A DNA stretch of 64,000 nt from Lunularia cruciata (Eukaryota; Streptophyta; Marchantiopsida; Lunulariales; Lunulariaceae): the NCBI GenBank assembly GCA_948567375.1, contig OX419760.1, forward strand, positions 48,112,001 through 48,176,000, in the 5' to 3' direction. This document shows, in pieces, positions 1-11,743 of this stretch. Below the pieces are notes generated by a model. That model was not told the DNA's origin and did no database searches. It worked only from the letters and a program-made list of their open reading frames with translations. How positions within the stretch are numbered: the first letter of the stretch is position 1; each line of letters begins with the position of its first letter. The translations under genes and the position numbers were made by a program.

Positions 1-240
1 TTACTTCTCACTTGATTGATTTGCAAATGATCTCTTGGATGAATTAGTATAGTTTTTATTTCTCTTATTCTTGCAATGATATCTTTGCTTTACTTGAGTG
101 TGCTTGTAGGATAGAGATGGCTAATAGAGTTTGCAACTTCCAAGTTGTGATTAGATTACCTTACAAGAGAAGTTTATTTGAGGTACTCATTTTAAGAATG
201 TAGGATCTTGGTTAGGTTGGAGAGTATGGAAGGTTAAACC
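1..240. other. Unassigned left edge
   Basis: I see no open frame or recognisable motif here. The stretch lies just left of the point where collinearity with the second E copy (33,020 onward) becomes visible, so it may be an older, unrecognised part of E copy 1 or its flank. Confidence 0.4.
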
Positions 241-1636
241 TTAAAAATTTTCAATAGAAGGAGTATTATTAGAGATCTTTGTATATATTATATCTTAATA
301 TATTACTTTCTTGCACATTCATTGTGCACAATCCCACACTTCTCTTAAAGAAGCTTGTCAAAACAGTTTATACACATCTTAGAGATATTTATGAAAGAAA
401 GTGATCTCTCTAATGATTCTACAAAGTTATTCTAAGTGGTTGTAAGAGTAGAAAAGAGGTATAATAATTTTAATTAAGTAATATTTTAATTAATTTAAGA
501 GGTAGACTAATATTTTAATTAGTCATTTGATATTAGTTGACTACTTGCAGTACAATTGAAAAGGATATAAATAGTATAAGACCAATTGCTATTGGGGAGG
601 TTATCTTATTCATTTGTAGCCATATCATTGTCTTTCAACACTAGTGTAAGCCTTGTGCATGATACATGGGGTAGAAAAGCCCCCTCCTCACCCAAAGTTG
701 TCATCCTCAAAGATATTCCTAAAGGCAATTTCATTGGTAGTTCGCATCTCTGGAGGCAATTCCATCCATCAGGTAGTTTTGTATGTCATCCTTGTCGCAT
801 AGGTACCCATTCCTATCCTTAAAGCTAATTCCATCCATCACCCCCATCCTCTCCCATCCTCTTGATCCCTAGGTACTTACCCAATTATTGCACTATTGTC
901 ATAGAGTGACAATTGTGTTTTAAAGGTTTGTAAGATTATTGTCACTTCTAAAAAATACTTTTGTCCATATCAATTTGGAGTTGTTGCATCAAGGTGTTAT
1001 GAGGGTGATTTATTGGCATTAAAGCAATCTAAGATAATCATCCAAATTGTGTTTTTCTGTAAGTGGATGTTACTTTCTAAAGCACTTCATATACATCCAT
1101 CTCTCTAGAATCTAAGGAGATAGTGTTATATCTTTCATATAGTCTTTCTACTATTCCCCTTCTTCTCTATACTACCAAGATAGCTTCTCATAGGATGGAT
1201 TCCTTGTTCTTCAATCAGTTACAAATAAATAACAAGTAGATCCCTTATGGAGATCTTTATTTATCATGGCTCATTTCTTAGTTCTTTGATCTATTACTTT
1301 GGTTATGCCAAGGTATGCCTTTCTCTCATTGACTAAAAATATACACATTACATACCCTATAGACTAGATTAGGCTAACCTTTGGCTACTTGACTACCAAA
1401 ATTCATCTTGTAAGCTTAAGAATCAAGATGTCAAATTGTAGAGCTAAGTCCAGTTTAAGTATTTCTCCTCACATCTAGCTTCTAGAAGGGTGTATCACAT
1501 CTACAAATGGCTAAATTTTTTTGAGGATGCTAGTAAAATTCAAGGATTTTATCATATGTTTTAAGACAATGCTCTTGTAGAAGACATTCTTCATGTAAAT
1601 AGCCTTCTTCTTTTAGTTGATCTATATGTGGCATTT
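241..1636 (+). mobile_element. E element copy 1, 5' segment (RT part, decayed)
   Basis: This segment is collinear at the DNA level with 33,020-34,060, where the same reverse transcriptase is better preserved. Landmarks shared in order are the 'TGCTATTGGGGAGG' block near 590, the 'CATATCAATTTGGAGTTG' block near 966, and the block near 1360-1430 that matches the region after RT motif C. About 240 bp (660-900) has no partner in copy 2. All frames are broken. The segment ends where chromovirus A inserted, and the next bases of E resume at 15,045. It is the oldest visible layer of the nest. Confidence 0.7.
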
Positions 1637-2115
1637 TGTAACAATATAGAATTTACCAAGTTAGTTGAGACTCATAAAATAGCAAATAGACCAAATTAGC
1701 CAAAAATTATAGGAATATTCTAGAAACATCTAGGAAGCTACTTGATACCTTCCAAGTATTGGGTAATGTGCATGCCAAGTGGTGACTTCTAGGAGGAAGC
1801 TACCTTAGCTTGTATGCCTAGTAGGTGGCTTCTAGAAGGAAGCTTTCTAACTAGCTTAGCTTGCACGCCAAGTAGGCGGCTCCTAGAAAGAAGATTCTTG
1901 AGAAACTTCCTACTTAGCTTGGCCTACAAGAAAGGGTTTTTTAGAAAGTTTCTTGAGAAGCTTCTCAAGAGCCTTGTATGCTTCCCTATAAATACCAAAG
2001 CCCAAGCTTATGCTGGGCATTCAAAGTTTCATTCATTCAAGAGCTCTCTCAATATGACACTTTGATCTTTCACTTTAATCTTCCATTCTACTATTTCTCT
2101 CCTTGGTCTTTTACA
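1637..2115 (+). repeat. 5' LTR of chromovirus A
   Basis: It begins TGTAACAATATAG and ends TTTTACA directly before the primer site. It pairs with the 3' LTR at 14539-15044. Internally it carries several imperfect repeats of 'AGCTTCTTGAGAAGCTTC' type, which also occur in the other LTRs of this family. Confidence 0.92.
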
Positions 2116-2116
2116 T

Positions 2117-2129
2117 TGGTATTAGAGCA
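2117..2129 (+). promoter_or_regulatory. Primer-binding site of chromovirus A
   Basis: TGGTATTAGAGCA lies one base after the LTR and matches the initiator methionine tRNA complement used by chromoviruses (TGGTATCAGAGC) with one transition. Confidence 0.85.
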
Positions 2130-2169
2130 ATATTGGGATGGATGGAATTAATGGACCACCACGTTTTGG

Positions 2170-3270
2170 GTAGAACTTTTTTGAATACAAGCACTTTGTT
2201 CAATGAACCCTTGGTACTTCAGATTGTGACTTACAGAGAATAGTGGATGTGTTGTATATATGTATTAATTTAGATAAATTAGATGTAGTTTGATAGAGAA
2301 GTAGCTATGGCAATAATGCCCAAATTTATTTTTTCTTTGCATCAATAAATTGAGCACCTTATTTGATTGTTGGAAGAATGAGATCATTAACAACAAGTGC
2401 ATGTAGAGAGCACTATTTCAAGAATAAGAGGAATGAATCCAATTTCCAAAGCCTAAGGTATTTGAAGGCACGAACCCCCCAAGCGTAATGGAGAATTTTG
2501 TGTTTGATTTTCAATGTTATTTTGAAGTAACAAATTTTCAAGATGAATAGAGATAGATTCTTTTGGGTTCAAGCCAACTAGATGGAGTGGCAAACCTATA
2601 GTGGCAATTCCAAGTGGAGTGAGCTGAACAAAAATTTGTTGCACCAATCTCAACATGAGAAGAATTCAAGAGCACAACAATTGGGTAATTCTAAGCTATA
2701 AATGCCACAAAAGCTGCACAAGATAGCTTGGCAAAATTGAAGCAAATTGGTTTTGTATGAAACTTCATCCCTCAATTCTAGAACACCATAATACAAATTC
2801 TAAATATATTAGAAGGTGAAGCTCTAGATTGATTTATGAGAGGCTTGAAGTCACACACCAAATTGGAAGTGACCATACTACAAATTCCAGATATATTAGA
2901 AGGTGAAGCTTTAGATTGATTTGTGAGAGGCTTGAAGTCACACACCAAATTGGAAGTGACCATACGGGAGCCCAAACACTGGGAGGGGACCATGCAATTG
3001 GTTGAGCGCTTTGATTCCTTGGTTGTAGCAACTTGGTCTCAACCTTGACCTTCATAAACCTGCTCACAGTACACATAGGTGGAGGAGTTGATACTAATGG
3101 AGATTGATACCATCTAACAAAAACCACTAGGCCCAATAGATAGGGAAAGATTGCAAGAAAATGTTGATTGCTTTTAGTGTCGCCAAATTGGGCATTGCAT
3201 AATCCAATGTATACTCAAGAATGTACAACCTCAACAAATCACCCTAATGGAGTTCATGAAGTGTGATTAT
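2170..3270 (+). pseudogene. Chromovirus A gag (capsid and zinc knuckle), broken
   Basis: Conceptual translation matches the gag of A' at 35,484-36,610: a Retrotrans_gag-like capsid ('MENFVFDF' near 2490, 'LAKLKQIGF' near 2730) followed by a CCHC zinc knuckle near 3170-3215 (C-F-stop-C-x4-H-x4-C). Many stops are present, including one inside the knuckle. It contains an internal 87-88 bp tandem duplication. Gag packages the element RNA into virus-like particles. Confidence 0.8.
2785..2959 (+). repeat. Tandem duplication (about 88 bp x2) inside gag of A
   Basis: The stretch from 'ATACAAATTC' to 'GGAAGTGACC' is present twice, with a few substitutions between copies. A' has it once (around 36,215-36,305), so the duplication is specific to A. 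A unit of about 29 codons would have kept the frame. Confidence 0.85.
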
Positions 3271-3320
3271 CAAGGAAACAAGGAATCTGAATATGAGAAC
3301 TTGAGCCATCTATTGGGAAC

Positions 3321-4046
3321 TTGATTAGTTCCAATGGGATTGAAGACTTGACCTATGCAAGTTTGCTTCACTTGCAAGGTATGATATCTGATTGTGATTG
3401 TAGGATTTTGGTTGATTCTAGAAGTTCAAAGAATTGTATATCCATGCAATTAGCAAAGGAATTAATAATTCTTATCAAACTAGTAATTGGAAGTAGATTG
3501 ATGATGGAAAATTATAGAAATGGTGCACTCCTTACCTCAAATCCTATTACATTCAAGATTAAGAAAGAGTATTTGGAGTGTATGAGGTCTATCATGGCAT
3601 CTCTACATTATGATATCATTCTAGGTTTGCTTTGGCTTGAATGTCACAAGGTTCTATTTGATTGGACCCGATGATAAATTCAAGTACATAACCAAGGTAG
3701 GAATTATCAATGAGGTTGTTTGGCACCTTTGAGTAAGACACCTAAGAATAGTCAATCCCAAGATGGGAAGTTTATCAATAAAGTAGCCATAGAGCAAGCT
3801 TTGGAGGAAGATAAGCCTATTTGTGGGGTGTGGATCAAGCCAATTGCACATGGTATATCTAAGGAGGGCCAAAAGCCTCATCAAGCAATGGTTGGTCAAA
3901 TAGTTCAAGAGTTTACAAATGTGTTTTTGGATGATTTGTTGAAGAGATTACCTTACAATCGTGGTATGCCCTTCAAGATTGAGTTATTGCCAAGAAGTAC
4001 TCCAATGAGTAGACCAATCTATTGACTCTCACCAATGGAGCTGGAC
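3321..4046 (+). pseudogene. Chromovirus A protease and start of RT
   Basis: The open stretch 3321-3674 encodes a retropepsin-like domain: 'RILVDSRSSKNCIS' replaces the usual DSG motif, and 'ILGLLWLECHK' is the conserved C-terminal strand. Downstream, 3720-4025 encodes the linker and the RT start ('NVFLDDLLKRLP', 'FKIELLPRSTPMS'). The frame then runs into element D, and RT resumes at 11,744. The DSG-to-DSR change would remove normal protease activity. Confidence 0.85.
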
Positions 4047-4733
4047 TATGAGCCGGTCTATTTCTCACTCAAAATAAACTTCTAATGGCTATTATGGTAG
4101 CGTATACCATGGAATAAGAAGACAAAGAACCCCAACTCCATCATACTCCTACAAGGCTAACACTCCAAGACTCAAACCATTGCTCACTAGAGAACTCCAT
4201 GACTGAGAGATAGTTGCAAATGAAAGGATGATGAGTACCTCATCACCCCTAGTTTATATACTTGTGAAATAGTTATGCACCAAAGTTATTTATTATTGGA
4301 GTAACTCAAGTTACTAGACTAATAGTCATATAAAGTCAAAAAGCTAAAGGAATATCTATACTTATAGGACTATTCTCCTAAGCATGTGATCTTATCTTGA
4401 CCCAATTACTAAGTCAAGGATTCCATCACATGGGCTATCCTTGGACTATAAAAGAATCTAAAACAAAAAGGCTCGTGGGCCCCAGAGTTCTCAACTCTTT
4501 CCTCTAAACACTTAGGAATAATACCAAGTCTACACATTAGAATCTGAAATAGTGGTGCTTATCTTTTTTACTTCCTTTAAAGTAAGGTCCTCTTTATCTT
4601 AGCTATGACTAACTTCAGCTAATCATGACTAATTTAGAACCATCCTTTATCTTTATATAAATAATATCTCCAAGTACTTATAATACCAAACTAAATATCA
4701 CAATAACACATATATGCATAAATGGGTGCTACA
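4047..4733 (-). repeat. Left LTR of D (3' LTR in element sense)
   Basis: It aligns along its length with 11053-11743. The outer end reads TATGAG here and TGTGAG in the partner, so the terminal TG has been lost. It ends GTGCTACA. Confidence 0.88.
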
Positions 4734-4752
4734 TTTACCCCCAGACTAAAAT
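4734..4752 (-). promoter_or_regulatory. Polypurine tract of D
   Basis: On the minus strand this reads as a purine-rich run with GGGGG directly before the 3' LTR, as expected for the plus-strand primer of an LTR element. Confidence 0.65.
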
Positions 4753-5300
4753 TTCACTTTGTTTTCATAGTGAAGTTCTCTTTACATTCTATGATACATC
4801 TTCAACTTATCATGGTTAATCTTATCAAAGTGTCTTCCACCCAACTCCTTGAGATCATAGGTGTAATTGCCCTACACCTTCTCCACTATGAAAGGTCCAA
4901 AGTACTTAGGCAAAAATTCTTTTGCACTCTCTTGAATTGAATGGAATCAAATAACATTACCCAATCACCTTTTTTGAAAGGCTCCACCTTCTTCTTACCT
5001 TGCCTCTTGTCATAGCTCACCTTTTGTTTCCTTTGGGCTTGCTCTACTCAAACCATAGCAACTACTCTTGCCTCTTCCAATTCCATGAGTTGATCCTTCC
5101 TTGACTTCTCTACATCACCTCCTTGAGCTTTCTTCAATCTCTTATGAATACTTTGGAAGGTAGGAAGATCAAACTGAATAAGTAAGGTAGACTCAATACC
5201 ATATACCAATTGAAATTCCAATGGAAATCTTCATGATTGTCCTATACTCCCACAAAACTACATGAATCCTATTGTCCCAATGATATTTAGCCCCCTCCAT

Positions 5301-6145
5301 TTATGCATCTTTGGCCAACATCATGCGCAAGGTCTGATTGCTTTTCTCTACCAAGCCATTGGAATTTGGCTTATAGGATGTAGTTACTCTATGCATGATA
5401 GAGAAATGTTGTAGCATGGCTATAGTACTGCTTCCTACAAACTCTCCTCCTCTATCAAAAACCAACTCCAAAGTGCACCCAAACCTAGTGATAATGCGTT
5501 CATAAAGAAATCTCCCAACTTCATCTTCATTCTTGTTCCTCAATGGTCTAGCCTCAACTGAATTGGTAAGATAATTAGTAACTACCACAATATACTGATT
5601 GTTCCTTGGGGTTCTATTAAGAGGACCTAAGAAATCAATTCTCCACTTCTTAAAAGGTCCTAGCAATGGAATTGATCTAAGTGGTGGAGTGGAAGTAGAA
5701 TTTTTAGCAAAAGCTTTGAAAACATGACAAGTTTTGCAATAATCAAGATAATCCTTGAAAATCTCCCTCCAATGATAACTTGCATTTAGAATCTTGAAAG
5801 CAATCACCTTTCATGCAAAGTGTCCCCCCCCCACACTAAACCTTCATGAAACTCCTTTATAAGTAAGATAGACACTTCCTTACCCATTGCTCTTTGATGT
5901 AGACTATCTATTCCTTGGTGAAAAAGAATATCCTCCACCATTCCGTTAGGTCTAGATCTTGTTGCAAGAGCCTTCCCCTCCCTAGCATGCATCCCTTCTA
6001 GATAGTTTCCTCTTGTAACAAAGTCTAACATCTCTTTGTACTCCATTGGAACCCCTTGAGTGACTGAAATTGTCATGAGCTCCTCATCCAAAAAAGAATC
6101 AGCCATTAGCCCATCTCCATCATGATCACAAGTCCTAGATAACAA
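5301..6145 (-). pseudogene. D integrase
   Basis: The N-terminal zinc-binding part is recognisable (His residues in 'FHEGLVWGGDTLHER', then 'YCKTC'). The DDE core follows: 'WRIDFLGPL', 'LVFDRGGEF' and 'NGLVEKSNQ' carry the D, D and E positions. Two frames are needed, joined near 5,804. The protein would insert element cDNA into the host chromosome. The catalytic triad appears intact, but the gene is broken. Confidence 0.88.
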
Positions 6146-6201
6146 TCAACAATTGCATCTTTCTTCCCTGGCCTATCCTCAATGGTGTAGTCATACTCAG
6201 A

Positions 6202-7332
6202 CTAGTTCAATTCGTCTCTCTTAGTAATAGAGTAGTTCTTTTCTATTGCAACCATCTGCATACTAACATAATCTTTTGGACGATCATGCTTGTCTTGGTC
6301 TAATTGACACAGAGTGCATCCTATAGCTACATTGGAAACATCAGTGTAGAGGATGAAAGGCTTGCTCCCATCAGGTTTAGCAAGAATTAGAGCTACAACA
6401 AGTGATTGCTTGAGCTCCTCAAAAGCTTTGAGAGCCTCCTTTTCCTCCAAAACCACCATGTATTCTACACTCTTCCTCATGTAGATAGTCAATGCATAAG
6501 CCTTATTGGAAAATGAGAAGATAAACCTCCTATAGTATCCAACCATCCCCAAGAATTGGTATAACTTTGTCAAACTTAAAGGGAATGGAAAATCTGAGAT
6601 TTTCCTCACTTGCTTAGGGTCAATTGCTATTCCATCCTTAGAGATGATGTGCCCTAAAAGTAGACCTTCTTCACAACTAAAAATACACTTCTCTGGGTTG
6701 AGTGATACATTTTCTTCATCCAAGTATTGCAAGACCTTGATCCAATGCTCAAAGTGCTCCTCCTTGCTCCCATAGACACAAAAGTAATCAATGAAGTCTC
6801 TCATAAATTTCCCAATGAATGGTTCAAACACCTTGTTCATGAACCATTGGAATGTGGTTGGAGCATTGCAAAGTCCAAAATTCATGACCTTGAAAACATT
6901 ATTTCCCCAAGGTGTGGTGAATGTGGTGAGTTGTTGATGTTTTCATGCAATATTGATTTGGTTATAACCACTATAATCATCTTCAAAATTGTACCTCTCA
7001 TGACTTGCAACCTCCTCCAAGATCTCATCAATGAATGGCAAAGGGTAATGGTCCTTCTTAGCAACAACATTGAGCTTCTTGTAATCCACACATACTCAAA
7101 GCTTACCATTCTTTTTCTTCACAATCACAAGTGGAGACACCCATTCTAGATTCTTCACCTCAAAGATAAATCTGGTCTCCTTGAGCTTATCAATTTCCTC
7201 CTTCATAACAAAAGATATTGGTGGACTAATGCAATGTTGCTTTTGGTGGACTGGTCTTGCATATGACTCCACCTCAATCTTGTGCTCCTCCAAGATGACT
7301 TCCTTTAGATCCTTGTAACTGAAAGCAAACAC
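6202..7332 (-). pseudogene. D reverse transcriptase and RNase H
   Basis: RT blocks appear in order: 'LKETRFIFEVKNLEWVSPLV', 'FGLCNAPTTFQ', then 'FIDYFCVYG' at about 6780-6800, where the usual FIDDF has become FIDYF, so one catalytic Asp is lost. The connection 'FLGMVGYYRRFI' and the RNase H start 'FILYTDVSNVAIG' follow. Stops and a frame change occur near 6,885 and 7,100. The product would copy element RNA to DNA, but this copy cannot. Confidence 0.9.
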
Positions 7333-7599
7333 ATGGATGAACTTGCAAACAATTCCCTCAATCTCACCTTCCCCTCCTTGGTAACATTTGGACCATACTT
7401 GAAGGTAGATAACCTCCTCTCTATCTCCTCAAGTGTCAATAGTGATTTATGAGGATCCTTCAAAACCTTTGGTTTAGTTGCAAAATCCATAGCACACAAA
7501 GGATACACATTTAAATCAGATCCAAATTCATCTTCCTCCATAGAAGTCTCTTCTTTCATGCTTGTGTCCACACTTGAAGCTCCTTCTTATAAATCTGAT

Positions 7600-8317
7600 T
7601 CCCAATAATTACTGGATGGTGTATCTAAATGTGAAGTGTTGGTGGTGTTGGTAGTGATAAAATTGTAACTCTATGGTTTGATGGCCCAATCCTCAAGTAC
7701 CCTTTGTGCCATTGATCAATTGTATGTGCTACTCTCAACCATGGCCTCCCAAGACGTACATCATAGCTTGAATCCTTCAAGAATTGAAAAGTCATGAGAT
7801 TTTGACCTCCCATAATTGAAACTACCACCTTATCCTTCACCCATACTGGTCAAACTTGTTGCTTGTTTACCATGCTCACCACAAATGTTGAAGGTCTTGA
7901 GGGTATCATACCCAACTTCTTCATCAACCTCTTTGACATGGCATTCACTATTGATCCTCCATCAACAAGAGCATCCTTGATGTTGTGACCATTCACTCTC
8001 ACATCAATCTTGGAGGCATATTCACAAGCTTCCCATGGTGTTGGTTTGGCATCCAACACCTCTATTGATACTAGAGCTTTTGCTTTCTTCTTCCTCTTAC
8101 TAGTTGTAGAACTCAAACCACCTCTAAGCTCCTTTCTCAAGGTAGGATTCAAAGTGATCAGTTGATCCATTGTGATGTTAGCCTTGTGACTACCAACATC
8201 CTCCAACACATTGTTATTCCATTGTTGCTTTGAGATCAAGAAGGCCTCCATTCCCAACTTCTTCCTTGGGAGTCTTTGTTGTTGATGGTGTTTGGTGCAA
8301 GTGCTCCTAGTAGACAC
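7600..8317 (-). pseudogene. D aspartic protease
   Basis: 'DALVDGGSIVNAMS' near 7,930 is the active-site strand of a retropepsin, with DGG for the usual DSG or DTG. 'RLGRPWLR' near 7,735 is the typical second strand. A stop at about 7,847 divides the domain. A basic linker rich in K and T lies upstream. Confidence 0.75.
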
Positions 8318-8490
8318 AGGATTATCCTTGCTAGGGGTAAATCCTTGAGGAGAGTGTATATCCTTTGCAAAATAAGCTCTCTTCTTTTCTTATGTCAAAA
8401 GCTCTAAATTAAGACCCTTGGAGTTTGAGCACTCTTCCTTCTCATACTTGCTCTCAACCACATCCCTGGATGCCATTCCCTTACCTTTGT

Positions 8491-9153
8491 TTAGATTAGG
8501 AGCCACTTGGGTTTCAATACCTCCTTCTTTCCCTTTATTGGCTCCGTCATAACCCTTGCCTCACGGTAAGTAGAATTTTGGGCAATTCCTTTGGATGTGG
8601 TCTCTTCCTCCACAACCGAACAATTTTTATCTATAAAATTGTTTGCTAGTTGGCTTTCTCTACATGGATAGTTTCCCCAACTCCTAGGTCCTCTCCCTAG
8701 ATTTTGATCCACCTCTCTCTTCTCCCATAGTTGCATTATATTGATCTTGAGATCTACAATTTGTTATATGATAGTTTGAAGTGGATCTTTTGGTAGAGGT
8801 GCAAGAACCAAAGTAACTACTACTTGTGGTGCAACCCTTGCCACCAAAATATCAAAATATCCATGATCCTTGTAACCTTGAGGAGGATGCACAATCTCCT
8901 TCACCACCAAATCACTCTCATCTCCTTCCAAACTCTCCTTCATACGAATTGCAATCTTGATAGCTTCAACCTTGGAAGAAGGTTTCTCACATCTCACCTT
9001 GCTCCTAATTTGCGGTCTCAACCTTTTCACAAAATTCTTGGTGAGCATGGCTCCTATGCCAATCATAGTAGTCTCTACATCATCGCCACTCTTCCTCAAC
9101 ACTATGCAAAACCTGGACTCTAACTTCTCCATTCTTTCTACATAGACTCTCAC
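8491..9153 (-). pseudogene. D gag capsid fragment
   Basis: The translation of 8764-9153 ('YVERMEKLESRFCIVLRKSG', 'FVKRLRPQIRSKV') looks like the C-terminal half of a gypsy capsid. It continues, with a break, into a Q/N-rich tail (8491-8736). It lies directly upstream of the protease. I infer the role from position and general resemblance. Confidence 0.6.
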
Positions 9154-9693
9154 TTTCTCTCCATCTCCTTGTTTGAGGAAGGTTATCTCACTCTCAATTT
9201 CTCATACATTTCATCTAGAAAAAAGTTCTCAATGAGTCCTAAAGTCAAACTCTCTAAAGACTCTTCTTGCACATCTCTCCTCTATCTCTCTCTTTTGGTA
9301 TTCTAACTCATACCATGTAAGTGCTACATCCTCAAAGAAATCCAATAATAATCAAGCCCACTCATTATTCCTCTCATTTTTTCCTATGCAAGCTCTCTTG
9401 AAGTCTCTCACAAAGGCCACCATATCTTCTCCATATTTTCCAAAGAAAACCAAAAGTTTCCATATCTTAGCTCCTCACTATCTATCTCTTTTCTCTCAAT
9501 CTTTTTTCTTTTCTCTCACTTGATAACTAATAGAGCATGTACATGACTAATACCATTTAAGAAAAATACACCCTAGGGAACACAAAAGGTTCAAGTTGCT
9601 CCAAGATTTCTATAGCAACATCAAATCCTAGAGTGCATATTAATTGAACTCTCATGGATATTTTATCCATAAGTTGAAAGATTATCTCCATCA

Positions 9694-10134
9694 CTAATCT
9701 TGAGAACTAGCTGATGAAGGTGGTAGTATTTCTATAGCTATACTAAGACTCTCTCCAAGATCCTTCAACAAAGTCTTCAAAAGTGCTATTACTCCACTAC
9801 ACTTATGTCCTTTTGTAAGTCTTTCCACTCCATAAACCTCACACAACTCCTTGGTCTTAGATCTTCTCTTTCTCAACCTTGGTGAAGAAGGTCTAACGTG
9901 CAAACCCAAGTCAAATAAGCCTCTTTTTTCCTTCAATCTCTTGCTTTCAAAAGTCAATGGACATGAACTTGCCTTATGTCTCTTCTCTCCACATAAAAGA
10001 CTATAGATCTTATGTCCTTTCTCTCCACATAAAATGCACTTAGACTCACTCTTTCCTCCAAGTAGTGTATGTTTTTGGATCCTCTCAACACTCTCTTCAA
10101 ATTCTATTCTAAACTCTCTTTTCCTCAAATCCAC
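9694..10134 (-). pseudogene. D upstream ORF with repeated zinc-knuckle motifs
   Basis: The 146-codon open frame has a duplicated CCHC-like motif ('CILCGEKGHKIYS' and 'LLCGEKRHKASSC') and a third C...GHKC pattern near its C-terminus, separated by a basic RKRR segment. It lies on the LTR side of the capsid fragment, whereas gypsy zinc knuckles normally follow the capsid. It may be a separate nucleic-acid-binding ORF or a displaced gag piece. Confidence 0.55.
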
Positions 10135-11035
10135 CCCTACAATCAGCTCAACCTTGGAGAACCTTGCATAGCCTCAACTTCCACTCTTGGTGACCCTCCA
10201 TGCTCCCAAGATGAATCTAAACACTCAAACATGCTTTTGGTTGCTCTCATACTTATGCATGAGATCTCAATTCTCCAAATTGACCTCTCTTCACAATATC
10301 AATAATTCTCTTAGCTTGTACATCATAGTCTTTTGAAAATTTTCACACTTGATTACAACCTCAAGAGGTCGTCCCTTGAATAATTTCAGATCTAATTATT
10401 GAGCCATTTGGCCTAGGCATCTTTCTATTCAACACACATATTTCAGATTTGATGTGAAAACCACCACTTACTTTAAAAACTCATAATTTCTTGCACAAGA
10501 ATCATCTCTCTCTAATTCCTAGGCCAAAAGATAAAATACTATACAATGAATTTTCCTGGAGAGTTCCAAAAAAATCCTTGGAAAATTTAAGAGGTGGCAG
10601 ACTCTGTACAAATTTCCAAAGAGCATGCAATTTGTGGAGCAATTTACCCCATCAACTTTCAGAAATTCTAGTTTAGTGCGTGTACTAGCTCTCACAATAA
10701 TTTCTAGTGCTTTAATTGGAAGATAACCCAAGCTATCATGTGTCAAAATTTCAAGTCTAGATCTCAAACTAGAAATTTTATTCAAAATCATCATAATCCC
10801 CAAAATCTACAATATACCTCACACAATCTCTCCAAATCCTTTTATGTGTCCAAGATGTACAATATCACCTCAAAGATATCATAATGAACTACAATGTATA
10901 AAAATGGATCTTTGTTCTCTAATGTAAGTTCAACTCTCTCTTCTCCTGATGTTCTTTCTAAATGAGCTCTCATAACCTCCTTCTATCTAATATGAATTGT
11001 ATGTAGAACATTATCTTGCCTTCTAGGGAGGTCAT

Positions 11036-11048
11036 GGCAAAGGAACCA
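11036..11048 (-). promoter_or_regulatory. Putative primer-binding site of D
   Basis: On the minus strand TGGTTCCTTTGCC lies a few bases inside the 5' LTR (11053-11743). It starts with the TGG that pairs with a tRNA 3' CCA. I cannot name the tRNA. Confidence 0.5.
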
Positions 11049-11052
11049 AAAA

Positions 11053-11743
11053 TGTGAGTCAGCCTATCTCTCACTCAAGATGAACTTCTAATGGCTATTA
11101 TGGTAGCACACCATGGACTAAGAAGGCAAAGAAGCCCAACTCCATCATACTAGTCCAAGGCTAACACTCCAAGACTCAAACCATTGCTCACTAGAGAACT
11201 CCATGACTAAGAGATAGTTGCAAATGAAAAGATGATGAGTACTTCCTCCCCCCTAGTTTATAAACTTGTCAAATAGTTCTGCACTAAAATTACTAATTAT
11301 TGGAATTACTCAAGTTATTAGATTAAAAGTCAAATAAAGTCAAAAAGCTAAAGACTAAATATCCATACTCATGAGAATATTCTCATAAGCATGTGGTCTT
11401 ATCTTGATCCAGCCACTAAGTCAAGGATTCCTTCACATGGGCTATCCTTGGACTATAGAAGAATCCAAAAAAAAAGGCTTGGGCACAAGAGTTCTCAACT
11501 CTTTCCTCAAAGTCAAACATCTAGGAATAATACCAAGTCAATACACCAGAATCCAAAATAGTGGTGTTTGTCTTTTCCACTTCCTCTAAAGTAAGGTACT
11601 CTATATCTTAGCTATGACTAACTTTAGCTAATCATGACTAATGTAGAACCATTCTTTATTTCAATATAAATAATATCTCTCAAGTACTTATAATACCAAA
11701 CTAAATATCACAATAACACATATATGCACAAATGAGTGTTACA
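11053..11743 (-). repeat. Right LTR of D (5' LTR in element sense)
   Basis: It begins TGTGAGTCAGCC and ends GTGTTACA, and pairs with 4047-4733. Differences between the two LTRs are scattered substitutions and small indels. Confidence 0.9.

Larger units (their letters stand above)
4047..11743 (-). mobile_element. Ty3/gypsy element D (non-chromovirus), nested in A
   Basis: This is a second gypsy lineage on the minus strand with long LTRs (about 690 bp), gag, protease, RT, RNase H and integrase, and no chromodomain that I can see. It lies inside the RT gene of A: A sequence stops at '...ATGGAGCTGGAC' and resumes 'GATGAGCTTCAAAC', which are adjacent in A' near 37,500. The RT/RNase H and integrase text resembles the plant OTA (Athila/Tat) branch, but I would not assign a lineage. 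The target duplication is no longer readable. The LTRs are more alike than those of A, which fits D being younger than A. Confidence 0.9.
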
